Source: Bilabrum cf. latius (Eukaryota; Bigyra: Bicosoecida; Bigyra; Bicosoecida). From it: 64,000 bases of DNA. How positions within the stretch are numbered: position 1 is the first letter of the stretch; the number at the start of each line of letters is the position of its first letter. Positions 26,701 to 38,333 of this stretch are shown piece after piece. The notes beneath the pieces were generated by a model that worked only from the letters and a program-made list of their open reading frames with translations, did no database searches and was not told the DNA's origin. The stretch lies in contig OZ237739.1 of assembly GCA_965178125.1 (NCBI GenBank), positions 682,001 through 746,000 on the forward strand. Reading direction: 5' to 3'. The position numbers and the translations under genes were made by a program.

Positions 26701-28867
26701 AACGAGTCGCGGAGGCAGAGAGCAGAGTCTTCCTGCCAGCTGGGATGGTGCCAGAGGCACGTTGCTTGGAACTAGGCCTGAGCTCGCCGCAGCTGGTTGG
26801 CAAGCTGCAGGAAGCGCTGCCTTTATTGGATCCGGCGCCGTGCCCGATTCCTAGGTAGGCAGCCTGCTGCTGGGAGCAGGTGCACGCGAGGACGACCTCG
26901 GGGCCACCGGAGTACAGTGGACGGAGACAGGGACGGTGTCCAGCAGCGGAATGGCCGCGCCGCTTTGGTTGATGGATTCTAGTGCTCCAACGATCCATGC
27001 TTCTGTGGCAGCGCCTGATGCTGACTTGGGATCCCGCGGCTCGAGCACGGGGGCCGGCGGCTTGCCTCCAAATAGCACTATGAAGGGCCCTCTCAGGACC
27101 GGCCGAGACGCCGCTGTGGTGCAAGTGAGGGTGGGCGTGGAATCTAACGATGATAGAATCGTGCTGGCGCTGGCGAAGGCAGTAGATTTCTTCTTCTCGC
27201 AACCTGCTTTGACCGCAAGGCTGTCGGCTGCGTTGCGTGGCGAACTTGGCTTGACGGGGCAAGACGTCGTCGCCAGTTCGGCTGCCTGGCTTGAGGATGG
27301 CGTGATGGCCCCAGCGCAGAGCAGTCGAAGGTTGCGGTCGTTATCAGATCCAAGGAGACAGAAAAGTGCTTCACCTACACGCAGCAGGAGGCTTCAAGCC
27401 ATCTCACAAGATATGGCGCTGCGGACAAGAGCTCCCGCTGTTGGGTCGGCTGGTGGAGTGGGTGCGGTATGGAGCGGTGGTGCTGGTAACTCGGGCTTCC
27501 GATAGCGTGCGAACCCCCTCTTTCGCGAACTGAATGATGATAGTGATGATGAGCGGTTGCTGTCCGACTGGGCTATCGTTGGAATTGTGACTGGATCGGC
27601 GCTGTTGCTAGCGTTCTGTGGCGTACTGTGCTGCTTGCAATCGCAGAAGAGTGCAGACGAAGAGGGGAAGGGTATCGTAGCTGTGGAGAAACGAAAACAG
27701 CAGCAGCACTCGGCAGGTGGCAAGCGGCGCAGTAACCACAGCCACAGGCACCATCATCAAGACCGCAGCGATTCCAAGCATAAAAGCACCCGCGGGTCAG
27801 CGGTGAAGCGGATTGCAGTCAAGTCGCTTGGTGGTGGTAGCCGTGATTCTGAAGCTGAGAGCAAGTCAATGGGCCGGTCGAACGGTGGCGCAAAAGGCAA
27901 GTCAAAGGTCAGGAAACTTGACTTGCATCGCGGGGCTAGTCCCGTGTTGCCCAGCGGGGGCAGCTCTGGCGGGCGAGGTACGCCCACCTTTCGCGGTGTG
28001 GAACCTCTCTCACCGATGAGAACGACTGGGAGTTCCAACAAGAGGGGCAAACGGCGCGGCTCGACCCACAGAGAGGAGCTAGAGGACCTGGACGAAGTCC
28101 TGAAGGGGGGAGGTAATCTAGAGTATTCTCGCGCTGGAATGGACGAAGAAGCCAGGAGCAAAAAGAAGAAGAGGAAAGGGGGCGCTGATGTGATGGAAAT
28201 CTTCCATGACGCCTAGGAGGAAGAGCGGCCGCCCGAGCTCGACGGCGCTGTTCCATTCGCTTAGTCTCCAACTCCGCGCGGTGGTCGCATTGAAGAAGAA
28301 GAGGAAGATATTGGGGATGACGAGTCCTCCCTCTCAGATCCAGATGAGACCACTTCGAAGCGTCTGCAAGTTGCAGCGCAGCACTTGGAACAGGAGCAGC
28401 GGTGGCAGCACCAGCAGCACCAACACCACTAGCCTGGCATGCAGCCAATGTAGCAGCAACCGATGCAGCAATTCAACGGGGGGTTTGGTGATATGCCTGG
28501 ACAGGCTGGAATCCCGGATACGTTGAAGTAGCAGCAGCAGGAAACGCCAGGAATGCAAGGCTTCGGATCAGCATATGGCGGGACTGGCGGAGGCTTCATG
28601 TCGGGCCCACAACCAGGCGGATTCTCGGGCGGTATGCAAGGCTACGGAGTTGATCCAAGCATGGGCATGGGTTCAAGCATGGGCATGTATGGCACTGGGT
28701 AGGTCCAGCCAATGTATGGCGGTGGCCCTGTCCCGGCCGGCATGCCTCAGGCTGGCGGTTGGGGAGGGGTGCCGCAGGCAAGTAGCAGCGGTCCAATGGC
28801 AGGCCAGCCGTAGTGGTAGGGCGATGGATATGGCCAGGGAATGCCCCCAATGGACGGCTTTGGCTAA
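20744..28867 (+). CDS. Giant type I membrane protein with Cys-rich chitin-binding-like modules and a prion-like tail (2,707 aa)
   Basis: The frame is open from ATG 20744 to TAA 28865-28867 with about 22 TAG codons. It begins with a signal peptide (MWCGNAGIIGVLTAIL...). The ectodomain of about 2,250 residues has beta-rich, Ser/Gly-rich stretches and at least three Cys modules near residues 1205-1265, 1285-1330 and 1370-1430. These share the pattern C-x3-GDG-I-YC-x3-C-x3-YY-x-C, resembling peritrophin/CBM14 chitin-binding folds, though this is a weak match. A single TM segment (WAIVGIVTGSALLLAFCGVL, about 2275-2297) precedes a basic, then acidic, then Gln/Gly/Met/Tyr-rich cytoplasmic tail. That tail is prion-like and several of its Gln codons are TAG. 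This is the only gene here ending in TAA, so it is the direct evidence that TAA stays a stop. I do not recognise a named family. A surface adhesion or receptor role is inferred from topology. Confidence 0.8.
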
Positions 28868-29062
28868 GTACTATGCGCTCTTCGTTGGCTACTGACATGG
28901 GCATCCGCGAGTCTTCGTAGTTATCACCTAGGGCTGTCATTCATTCAGATGTATGCCACTCGGTTGTATCAAATAGCGTGGTATATTATATGCAAGCACA
29001 GTATTAAATGCACAAGAAGCAGGCAAACAAGCAACCAAGCCAAGCAGCTGGGCATCGCTGCG
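28868..29062. other. Convergent 3' intergenic gap
   Basis: These 195 bases lie between the stops of the plus-strand membrane protein and the minus-strand sulfatase. The part around 28960-29010 is AT-rich (tattatatgc, tattaaatg) and could carry 3'-end signals for both genes. I see no gene in it. Confidence 0.4.
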
Positions 29063-30889
29063 TCACCCTAGCGTCGGCTATCCACACTTGTACTCGCGAG
29101 GCAAAAGCGGCTTCAGCTGTGCGACAACGTCGGGGTGGTCTTGTAGCACGTCCGACATTTCGAACGGGTCGGCTGCAACATCGAAAAGTAGTTGAACCCA
29201 ACCGTTCTTGTCGGGCCTGTTCGGCACAGTGGTCGCAGCCCCAGGGCAGGAACCTCGGCAGCAGATGAACTTCCAGATCGGCGACGGCGTGCCATTCTCG
29301 CGCACCACGTTCAGATTGGTGGCCGTGGCATTCTCAGCCTGCACGACCATGCGCCAGTTGTACCCGCCGTTGGCGTCGCTCTACTCGCTGGTTACTGCAT
29401 CCGTGTTCCAGTCGCGCTCGGCATCTTTCCCAGAGGCGCCAAACGGCGTGCTCTGCAGCCCGCTGCTGACGTACGGTCGCACGCTCGGGCTGCTGCCCTC
29501 CAGCACAGGCCGAAGGGACCGTGACGTCATGCCCTCTGGCACGTCAACCCCAGCGTAGTCCAGGATTGTCGCCGCGATGTCCATCACTGTGGCGGGGGCG
29601 CGCACCGTAGCATTCTGCCGGATGCCGAGGCTGGGGGCGCGGAAGACCAGGGGCACGTGCGAGGACCCCTGGAAAGGCTTGGTCTTGCCGACGACACCGT
29701 GGTCCAGCAGCATCTCGCCGTGGTCGCTGGCGAATATGAAACTGCGATAGGGGAGAGGGGCGATCGCAAACTGGCAGACTGTAGCAGAAGGATGCACGCT
29801 ACGCACAGTGGAACAGTGTTCTAGTGTAGAGGGCAGTCGAGTGTACGACCCGCGCAGCTTCCACTGCGATGCGCGAATCAAGGCGCCCAACGAAACTCAC
29901 ACGGTGTTGTCGGCGACCTGCTGGCGGTGCACCTCTCCCATCACCGCAGCCATGGCTTCGTCAAGTCTCTCCATCTCAGCCGCGTAATCGCACCTGTTGG
30001 ACTTGCTCGTGGCTGGCTCTCCGGTGGGGACGCAGGTGATTGAGGCCGACCGGTGGGAACCGCTCTTCTTGTAGTCCACTGGACCAGGGAAGGTGCGGCC
30101 TGCCACCACCTTGGTTTGGTTAGTGGTTACCGAGAACGGAGGGTGCGGCCCCGGCCAGCTGATCCACAGGGCGAAAGGCTTGTCAGTGGGCCGTCGGCGC
30201 AGCAGCTCAAGGGCGTTCCGAGTGGTGAAATCATCTTCGTACACGAAGTCGTTGTAGCTGGTGGAGTCGCACAAGGGGTCCGATGGACCCTTGCGCAGGC
30301 AGGCGCGGTGGGGGCCCCAGGCAGACATCTCCGTGCCGTTCTCAAGAGAGACCGTCTGGTTGTCGAGCCAGAAGCCATAGGGCTCGTGCGGCGTCTGTGT
30401 CGAGATCACGTCGTCTTTCCCGCTGAATCGGATCCAGTCCTTGAAGCCGAGGGCTACTGCATTCGTATCGCCATTTGGACCTGGCTGAGTAGTCTTTGTG
30501 AGATCGTCTTTGCCCGTGGTTGCCGTGTGGTAATTTCCCGACTTGCTCAGCGCCTGGAAAAGGTTGGAGATATTCGTCGGCACATTCCCGCAGAAATTGC
30601 ATGGAGTACCAGCGCTATCATATTCACGACCAGTAACGATCGTTGCCCGACTAGGGGCGCACACTGGGGCGGCCGAGTACGCATTTGCGAACCAGGTCCC
30701 TTCGTTCATAAGACTCGTCAAGAACGGCATCTACAGCGGGATCGGGGCGCCATCATCGTTCGCACCCTTTGATTCAGGCATCCAGTCTCCGCGCCACTAG
30801 TCAGGAAACATGAACACGACGTTTGGCCGGCTGGGATCCGCTGACGCAAACGCAGAAGATGACCCTGCAATAAGGGCCAGCAGAATCAT
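29063..30889 (-). CDS. Secreted type I sulfatase, two exons (555 aa)
   Basis: Exon 1 is 30889-29901 and exon 2 is 29741-29063 (TGA 29063-29065), giving 556 codons including the stop. The signal peptide MILLALIAGSSSAFA precedes RPNVVFMFPD-TAG-WRGDW. With TAG as Gln31 this is the DQWR metal-site motif of this sulfatase subfamily. The formylglycine signature is CAPSRATIVTGR (Cys about residue 77), the residue oxidised by the FGly-generating enzyme. A second metal/active-site motif, SDHGEMLLDHG, is rebuilt across the splice junction (ADNT-V-FIFASDHG). Sulfatases hydrolyse sulfate esters, here probably outside the cell or in a lysosome or vacuole; the substrate is unknown. Length fits the family. 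Four TAG codons are in frame. The intron removes an in-frame TGA, which supports the splice model. Confidence 0.93.
29742..29900 (-). other. Spliceosomal intron of the sulfatase gene (159 bp, phase 2)
   Basis: On the minus strand the donor is GTGAGT at 29900-29895 and the acceptor ends ATCGCAG at 29742. Splicing joins GT to T to give Val and restores the conserved strand leading into SDHG. Without splicing the frame hits TGA at once. Confidence 0.9.
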
Positions 30890-31100
30890 GACGCGTCTCT
30901 TGTTGTCGATGCAGGTAAACTATATCAAAAAATCCCGCTCGAGACACGAAATATAGTATCAATTAGCCGTAGCTAGGCCGATTGCAGTGCACAAGTTCAC
31001 CTCTGCTCTTGTTCAGGTTCGTTGTAGTGGACCGAAGGTTCCTTCTGTGCGAAATTCAAAATTGCAGGCTCTGCTTTCATTGCCAACTTGTGGTAGGAAG
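30890..31100. promoter_or_regulatory. Divergent intergenic region between sulfatase and CAF-1-like genes
   Basis: This AT-richer gap of 211 bases lies between two divergent ATGs. It contains several stops on both strands and no visible RNA gene. It presumably carries both promoters; I cannot point to a specific element. Confidence 0.4.
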
Positions 31101-34100
31101 ATGCAATCGTAGAAAGTGAGATATATTTCCCAGCAATTAAATACAAGCATTTATTGCGTTTCAATCGCGCAGTGGTGCGGAAATCATTCGTTAATCGAGA
31201 GAAATTGAATTTCATTCAAACGCAGGCAAAGGGGGGTGCTGCGACGTTGCGCAGCTTCTTTACCCCCACCGTAAAGGATGGCAGCGGTTCCTCCAAGAAT
31301 GCTAGTTCAGCAAGTGGCTCTGCGGCAGCAAAAACGGAAAAATTCACGGCGTCCAAGCCTGAAGCCAAAGCTGCGCTACCCTCTGCCGTGCTGTCAACTC
31401 ACGGCTCCGCGCAAGAAGACGGCAAAGCAAGAGCGAGCGTATCGTCATAGGGTGATAAGAATGATATCGAAAGTCCTGCTGTAAATTTGAGTTCGAGACT
31501 TGATGAAAGTGCGGGAAGCGTTGCTCCTGGCACTGGATCCGCAAAGCCAGTCCAGGTTGTCTTGGACGACGACGATGAGGAGGAGGAGGGGAATGCCAGC
31601 GGACTGGCAAGCAAATCCTAGCAGTCGAAAACCTCCCGCGGTGGCCCCAGCGCTGCGGAGCAGGAATCGTCCACGGTCTCACAAGCCGGCACCGGCGCTG
31701 TAGCCGCCATCGCGGGCCAAAAGCGACCGAGGCCAGACTTAGGTTTAGAGGCCAGCAACAGCAACAGCACCAGCACTGGCTCCGCGAGCGGCCCGTCAAC
31801 CGAGCCAAGGGGCTCAGCTGCCGAAAGCAAGTCCCAGCCCGGCGACGCTGCTGCAGCTGCATCGGCAGCTCCTGCTGCCCCTGCTCCCCCGAAGAAGAAG
31901 CGCCGCACTGGCCCCGTAGAGCTGCTCCAGGCGGACGAGGACCTCGTGCTGCTCAAGGAGCAGCTCCTCGGTCCCTGCGCAGCCATGACGAAGAAGCAGA
32001 CGGCCAAGGCATTTGTGGAGGCATGGAAGGCCAAGCACGACAGCCAGGGTCCATCGGCTGCTGCTGCGGCAACCGAGGAGGGTGGCGATTCCAAGGGGAA
32101 CAGCAAGGGGAAGAAGAAAGCGGGCCCCAAGGGTCACCAGGCACCATCTCTGGTACGCGTGTCTGCCACCATCGCGGCGATCGCGACCCGAAAGAGAGGC
32201 AAAGGAGCTGTGTGGGAGCTGGTGGCAGGCTAGGGCGATAGCGTCAGCGCAGGGGCGGAATCCGCGGCAAACGTGCCTGCAGCCGATGATGGCGCCCCTG
32301 CACCAGCTGCAGGCTCGGCAACTGCCTCCTAGTCGAAGGCGATGGAGGCAGTGGCAGCAACGGCGGGTAGCGAGGCTGCTGCTGGCGCTGGCGCTGGCCA
32401 GGCTGCGATGGAGGACGGGGAGGAGGCTGGCGCACCACCGAGCGCGGCGTCTTCATCCGTCGCATCATCCGCTGCCAGCGGTGCCAGTGCCTCGGCCGCA
32501 TAGCCCGAGGCATAGCCTGCGGCTGCAGGGGCTCCCAAGGCGGAAGAGGCTGTCACCGGGTGGCGCAAGACCATCCTGGACGCAGCGCAGTCAGCAAAGT
32601 CGAACATCGCCGGGCAGCGCGATGGCGCGCTTGGAGTGGACCGCGAGTCCGGCCTGAACTTCGTGGGCCAGGCACTCATGAGCGAGACTGACGGCAGCGG
32701 TGGTACCTCTGTGTCTGACGCTCTCCGGCCCTTCATGGCACTGGCGAGGGCTCGCCTGGGCGAGGCGCGTTCCGAGCTGGCAGCCCAGGGCGCTGCCGCT
32801 GTTGGTGATAGCCTCGAGCGTGGTGACGAAGCCGCTGCAGCTGCAGGCACCGGCGGCGGCACTACGCCGGTCGCGACGGACGGATCGCAATCGGACTCGC
32901 TGCCATCTGGGCTAGACTCGATCGAGCGGATGGCCAAGGAGATCGCAGCTCTAGGAGACAGCGGCTCGAGTGACAGCGGGGCCAGTAGTGGAGACGATGC
33001 AGCGGCTAAGGACAAGGCAGGCGCGCCAGCACCAGCACCATCGTCGTCATCGACCGATGCGCTGGGATCGGCTGCCAGCAGCAGCGCAGATTCAGCGCCG
33101 GTCAGCGCGGCACCCAGCCCGAGCGCTGTCGGCAAGCTCGCGGCCATCGTGGTGCACGGCAGCTTTGCCACCCTGTCTGCAGCCGCAAGGACGCTGTGCG
33201 CCGTGGTGGGACCATCTGGCAGCAGCAGCAGCAGCAGCAGCAGCGGTAGTGGCGTTCCCGAAGAGCAGCTCCTCACGGAAGTTGCAGCAAAAGCAGCCAT
33301 CACGGATGTTCTCCGCAGGGTGCACTACTCCAGCCGTTCCCGCAGCGACGAGGTGGATGAGGAGCTGGCGCGGTGGTGCATCAAGACGGAGCACAAGGAC
33401 CTCGTGGAGGGCCAGGAGCCGCCTAGTGAGGAGGACGACGAGGCGGCATTCGGTGCGAACTCGGCGGCCACGGCGTCCTCTGGCGCGTCCGAGTCTGCCA
33501 GCGGCAAGTCTGGGAAGGGCGACAAGGCCAAGCGGCAGCGCCTGCAGCTGAGGCAGCTGGATGCCATCCTGGGGCACCACGTCCCCGTCCTCAAGGCGCT
33601 GGGCGCCGCTTTTCGGCAGTGCAGGGAGATCGAAGCGACGATGACCGACAAGAAGAAGGCAGACAAGGCGGGGTCCAAGGTGCGAGAGATGCTGTCCAAG
33701 CTGAAGGAAGCCGTGGGTGCCTTCGAGGCCGCGCACAAGGCGGCCCAAGAGAAGGAGCACGCTGCCGACCAGAGGGCCCGGGCACAGGCAGAGGCGGCTG
33801 AGAAGAAGAGGAGGGAGCGGGAAGCCGCCAAGGCCGAGAAAGAGGCGGCCAAGGCCAGGGCCAGGGAGGCCAAGGAGGCCGAGAAGGCCGCAAAGCTCTA
33901 GGCTCGGGAGGACAAGAAGAAGGAGGCCGAGGCCGCCAAGCGCGCGGCCAAGGAATAGAAGCAAGTGGCCAAGGTGGAGAAGAAGCTCAAGAAGAAGGGC
34001 GTCTCTCTCAAGGAGGCCGGCTTCTTCATGTCGTGGGCGGGTAAGTCTGGCGCGCAGGATGCTGTGGCATCGGCCGACTCGCCACTGAAGGCAGCGGCGG

Positions 34101-37100
34101 CCGCCGGTCTCGTCAAGCCCGCGACTTCCAGTGCGGCTGCTTCTGCTTCGAGCGGCAGCGGCGAGGCATCCGCCTCATCAGCCGGGTCCCCACTGCGTCC
34201 GCAGCCGCAGGCGAACAGGGCCAAGGAGCCCACAGAGGCCGAGCTGAAGGCGCTCCGAGAGAAGGAGCAGGCGCGCAAGGAGCGCGAAGATCGGATTGAT
34301 GCAGCACTGGGTCTGGCGCAACCTGCGGCCGGCGGCGCAGCACAGGCATCGTCGTCCTCTTCCTCGTCATCATAGTCCTCGTCCGCCGCCTCCGGCTCCT
34401 AGGTTGCTGTGGACGTCCTCGCCGAGTTCCGCGCCAGGATGCAGGCCTGTGCCAGAGACCGCAAAGCCAAGGAGGCGGCTGGGCGGCGCCGGCTAGAGAT
34501 CTCGGTGAGGGAGCAGAAGGAGGCGAGGCAGGTGCTGCTGGCCAGCGCGGACTGGGCGCCCATCCTGGGCTCTTCGCGAGACACCGCGGCCAAGACGCCG
34601 GATACCAAGCTGTTCCACAGAGAGGTGGCTGCCATGGGGGTGGTGGGCTCACCGCCGCGCGGCAGGCACCGCGCGTCCCACGCAGAGCTGTCTTCCTCTG
34701 AGGTGGTCGCGCTGGAGGCAGCCATGGACCAGCGGGCCCAGCGGAGGGTGCGCGCTGAGCTGGGCGCCGCGCGCTGCATCTCGCTGGAGGAGCGCAGCCT
34801 GATGCCTCGCAAGTCTGACGATGGTGCGGGCAGCAGCCGCAAGCACATCGCGTACTTTGGCACCTTTTCCCGGCAGAGCGCCGTGGGTGGGCCGGTGGAC
34901 CAGCTCAAGGAGAGGATCCGAGCGATGATGCCGGTGGCCGCGCTTGGTCCCTCCGATGGGGAGGGCGCAGCGGAGCAGGACGAGGACGGAGTGGCCTTCG
35001 GTTTCGGTTTCGGACTCGGTGGTGACGCCGGGCTGGCTGCTGCGGACGCCAGCAGTGGCGGCAAGGTAGGCAGGTCGGCAGCGTCCGCAGCGTCCAAAGA
35101 GTCCGAGGCAGCGACCGGCCAGGCGGCCATGGAGGACGACGACGACGCTGCCGGCGGCGGTGTCGTGGTGGAGGGCTTCGGTCTGGAAGACGCGGAGGGC
35201 GACGTCATCGAGGGCTTTGGCTTGGACGATCTCGAGGGAGGGGAGGACGATGGGGACAAGCCTTCCACGGGCAGCGGCGGGGCCTCGGCAGAGGCCATCG
35301 AGTACGGGTTCGGCGGCGATGGCGTGGAGGAGGGCGAGGACGCTGCTGCAGGCGATGGCGGCGAGGGCGATGACGAGGAAGAGGACCTCGAGGAGCTCGG
35401 GCTGGAGGGCAGGGTAGAGCAGAGCAGGCGGCTTACGGGCCGCGCCCCCTGCGTGAGGGACTGGTCTCTGTTTGACTACGCCGTGGACGAGATGGAGGAC
35501 GGGGTGGGCGATGGGGACGAGCAGGGTGACCTCGTGGATGGCGACGGCGGTGAGGAAGAGGAGGAGGAGGACGTGGATGAGGAGGAGGAGGGTGAGGGTG
35601 CCGTGTTTATGGTGGACGATGACTGCGTGGAGTATGAGGAGGACGAAGCCGGCGACAACAGCGGCGTCGCCGAGGGCACATCCCAGGACGCCGCATCGGG
35701 AGCGGGCGCCTCTCTGGCTGCCACGGCTGACCCCATGGGGGGCAAGTCAAGCAAGCACGGCTCGCGCGCCTTTGACTCTGCGCAGGCCAGGCAGCAGGCC
35801 ATTCAGAAGCGCAGCGAGAAGGTCGTGGGCCCCGTGTGGTTCGATGCCAGCCTGTCCGCGCTAAGGGAGTCAGAGCAGGGCAGGGCGAGGTGGGCGGCCC
35901 TGTCAGACGAGGCGAGGGCACAGGCCAGGGAGGTCTTGCGGTTCGAAGCCATCCGACTCTGCGACACCCCGGTACGGTCTCAGGGCCTGGCCGACGCGGA
36001 GGCGGCGCTGGCCGAGGAGAAGAGGCGCGAGGAGGCAGAGGCGAGGTTCCAGCAGGAGTGCCGGGCCGCGGTGCAGGCGGCCCGGCGCGCCGCTGCCACT
36101 CGAGGCGCCGGGGAGCTAGAGGTCGCCGAAGCGGCCAAGATCGCGGAGGACCTTGCGCGCGCCAGAGGCACTGCTGCCAAGGCCGCCGCGAGCGGCGGCA
36201 GCGGAAGCGCGAGCCACGGCGACGGCATTGCAGGAGAGCAGGGTGAGGACCAGCTGCCCAAGATCCGGCAGCTCTCGGGGGACCAGCTGGTGTGCCTGGC
36301 GCGGGCCATGCACGGTTCTACCGCCAAGCGATCCGACATTGACGCGGCGGTCAAGGAGCTGTGCGAGCACGGCATGGAGGCCTCGTTCCAGGGACCCTTG
36401 CGCAGGGCCGCGCCGACCAGCCTGCCCAGCGGAGCCCCTGCTGGTGCTGCTGGTGCTGCTTCCGGTGCAGCAGCTGCAGGCATGCTCTCCACTCCCACGC
36501 TGGCATCTCTCCCTCCCGCCCCTGCCCCGCCAGCTGCAACGAAGCCGGCGGCATCGTCTTCCTCCTCATCCTCCTCTGCGGCGGCAGTTGCATCGGCGAC
36601 ATCGGTATCATCATCAACGCCGGCGGCGTCCGGTAGCGCAATCGCAGGCTTCTCTCCCGTCGCGCAAGCGCTCGTAGTATAGCAGCAGCAGCCTGCGGGC
36701 CAGGCCGTGCCTGCGGTGACCGGACCCAAGGTAGCAATCGTCACGCTGCAGGCATGCAAGAACGCCATGGATCGGATCAAGACGTCCAAGAAGAGGGCGG
36801 GCGCGTGGGTCGTCAGGGATGCGGTGTTGGACGGCCTCGGCCTTGGCGAGCTGAGAGCCAGGTTCGCGCCACCCGCACCTGCACCCGCACCGATACCGAC
36901 ACCGGCACTGGCGGTGCCTCAGGTTCCATCACAGGCCTTGCAAGCGGCCAGTGCGGGGGCCGTGCCGCCTCCCGCGGCTTCGGGTGCCGGCAAGGCTGTC
37001 CCGTCCTCGTCATCCTCCTCTTCGTCCTCGTCCGCAGTCGGAGCCGCAGCCGGAGCCGCTACCCCGACAGCCAGCACCCCCACACTGGGAAAGAAGCGGG

Positions 37101-38122
37101 CGCGAGTCGAGGCGGGGGCAGGGGCAGGGGCAGGGGTAGCGCCGGCCGCCGCTGCCACCGCTGGCACCGAGCAGGGCCAGCCCAGCAGCAAGAAGGCCAG
37201 ATCTGCCATGGCCGCGCCCGCAATGGTGCTGCCTCCGTCCCCCGGGTCCATCAAGTCGAGCGACCAGCTGGCGGCGCTGGCCGCCGCCGCCGCCACCGCG
37301 GGCACGAACGGGCCGGAGCTGGCGGCTCTGCTGTCGCAGGGCCAGGCTGCCTGCAAGGCCAGGCCGGGCCTCGGGGCTACCGTCCTGTCGGACTCCGGCG
37401 CGGAGCACCCCTTCCTGACCCTCGTGACGAGTGCGGTCTCCGGTGGAGCTGCTGTCGGGAATGAAGCGGTGCGGCAGGCGGGTGCCAAGGCCGGCATGTG
37501 GGTGCTGCGCGGCGCCACCGCCGGCGGCAGCAGCGGAGCTGGAGCGGGGAGCGGCGGCAGCTGGACGGCAGGGGCCACCAAGTTGGCCGGTGCCGCTTCG
37601 GCTGCCCTCCTGTCCCGGCCCGGGTGCCCCGCCCTGGCCCGACTCGCCTGCGAGGTGACGGGCGCGCTGGCCCGTGTGGGTGCCCCGGCGATTGCCGCGC
37701 TGCAGCATGCAGGCGTGCTGGCGCAGCTGGCCGGGGCCGTTGCCTCGAGCGGGGTCTGCGCCCAGCCCAAGGCCTGCTCGGTGAGCCGGCACGCCTGCGT
37801 GAACCTGCTTGGGTGCGAAGAGGCCGCGGCGGCGCTGGCCGCGGGCGGTTGCAACCGGTGCATCGAGGGGCTCGTCTCGTGCCTCCTGCTGGCGGCGGTG
37901 AGGCAGCAGCACGAGGAGGGCGAGGTAAGGGGGGAGCTCGTGCCCGCCGCCGAGACGCAGCCGGCGGTGGGAGTGCCCTCCGCCGCGGTGTTCTTCGCGG
38001 GGCATCTGGACCGGGTGCAGCAGCGGCCGTGGGGCAAGGAGGCCGTGGGGAAGCTGATGGCGTCCTTCGGGTGTCCCGACGGCGCCTCGGTCCGCGCGTC
38101 CGAGTGGATCGGGGGCGTCTGA
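31101..38122 (+). CDS. CAF-1 large subunit (p150/FAS1)-like chromatin assembly protein (2,303 aa)
   Basis: Proposed exons are 31101-31115 (ATG CAA TCG TAG AAA) and 31226-38122 (TGA 38120-38122). The long exon lacks any ATG before residue 250, so a short first exon is needed; this splice gives an N-terminus carrying a degenerate PIP-like box (GGAATLRSFF). After low-complexity Ala/Ser/Pro and basic stretches (PPKKKRRTG, an NLS-like run) comes a Lys/Glu/Arg-rich coiled coil (about 800-930). Next is HIAYFGTFSRQS (about 1210), then a long acidic Asp/Glu region containing WSLFDYAVDEMEDG and VFMVDDDCVEYEEDEAG, resembling the CAF-1 acidic ED region and its DYevDSdeEW and DGYLSeDE motifs. A C-terminal helical domain (LSGDQLVCLARAMHGST) follows. 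CAF-1 deposits H3-H4 on newly replicated DNA with PCNA. About 12 TAG codons are used. The CAF-1 call is moderate; the gene itself is certain. Confidence 0.6.
31116..31225 (+). other. Proposed phase-0 intron of the CAF-1-like gene (110 bp)
   Basis: The donor is GTGAGA directly after the fifth codon and the acceptor is AACGCAG, the same signature as the other introns in the window. It joins a 15-nt coding micro-exon to the long exon in frame. cDNA is lacking, so the exon choice is inferred. Confidence 0.65.
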
Positions 38123-38333
38123 ATGAACAAGGGGATATGGAGAGTATGCCACGATCCTAGGCCTGTCACTTTGAAGTAAGGTGCGCAAGTACACGAATGT
38201 CCGATTTTCCAGCTTGCTGCGACCACCACGCCGAACGGAACCAGGAACCGCGGCGCCGGTCGCAGCGCGATCTGCCTCTTCTCGCACTGACGCACCCTTC
38301 CGGGCTTCCGCTCGCCCCCTGTCCCTCGTTCTA

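Noticed and set aside
28865-28867. TAA also coding for Gln (ciliate-type code 6)
   Set aside because: No in-frame TAA exists within any gene body, and the one gene ending in TAA stops at the natural end of a low-complexity tail.
31154-31225. TTG-initiated extension of the CAF-1-like gene
   Set aside because: Eukaryotic genes rarely start at TTG, and the segment lies inside a well-formed GTGAG...CGCAG intron.
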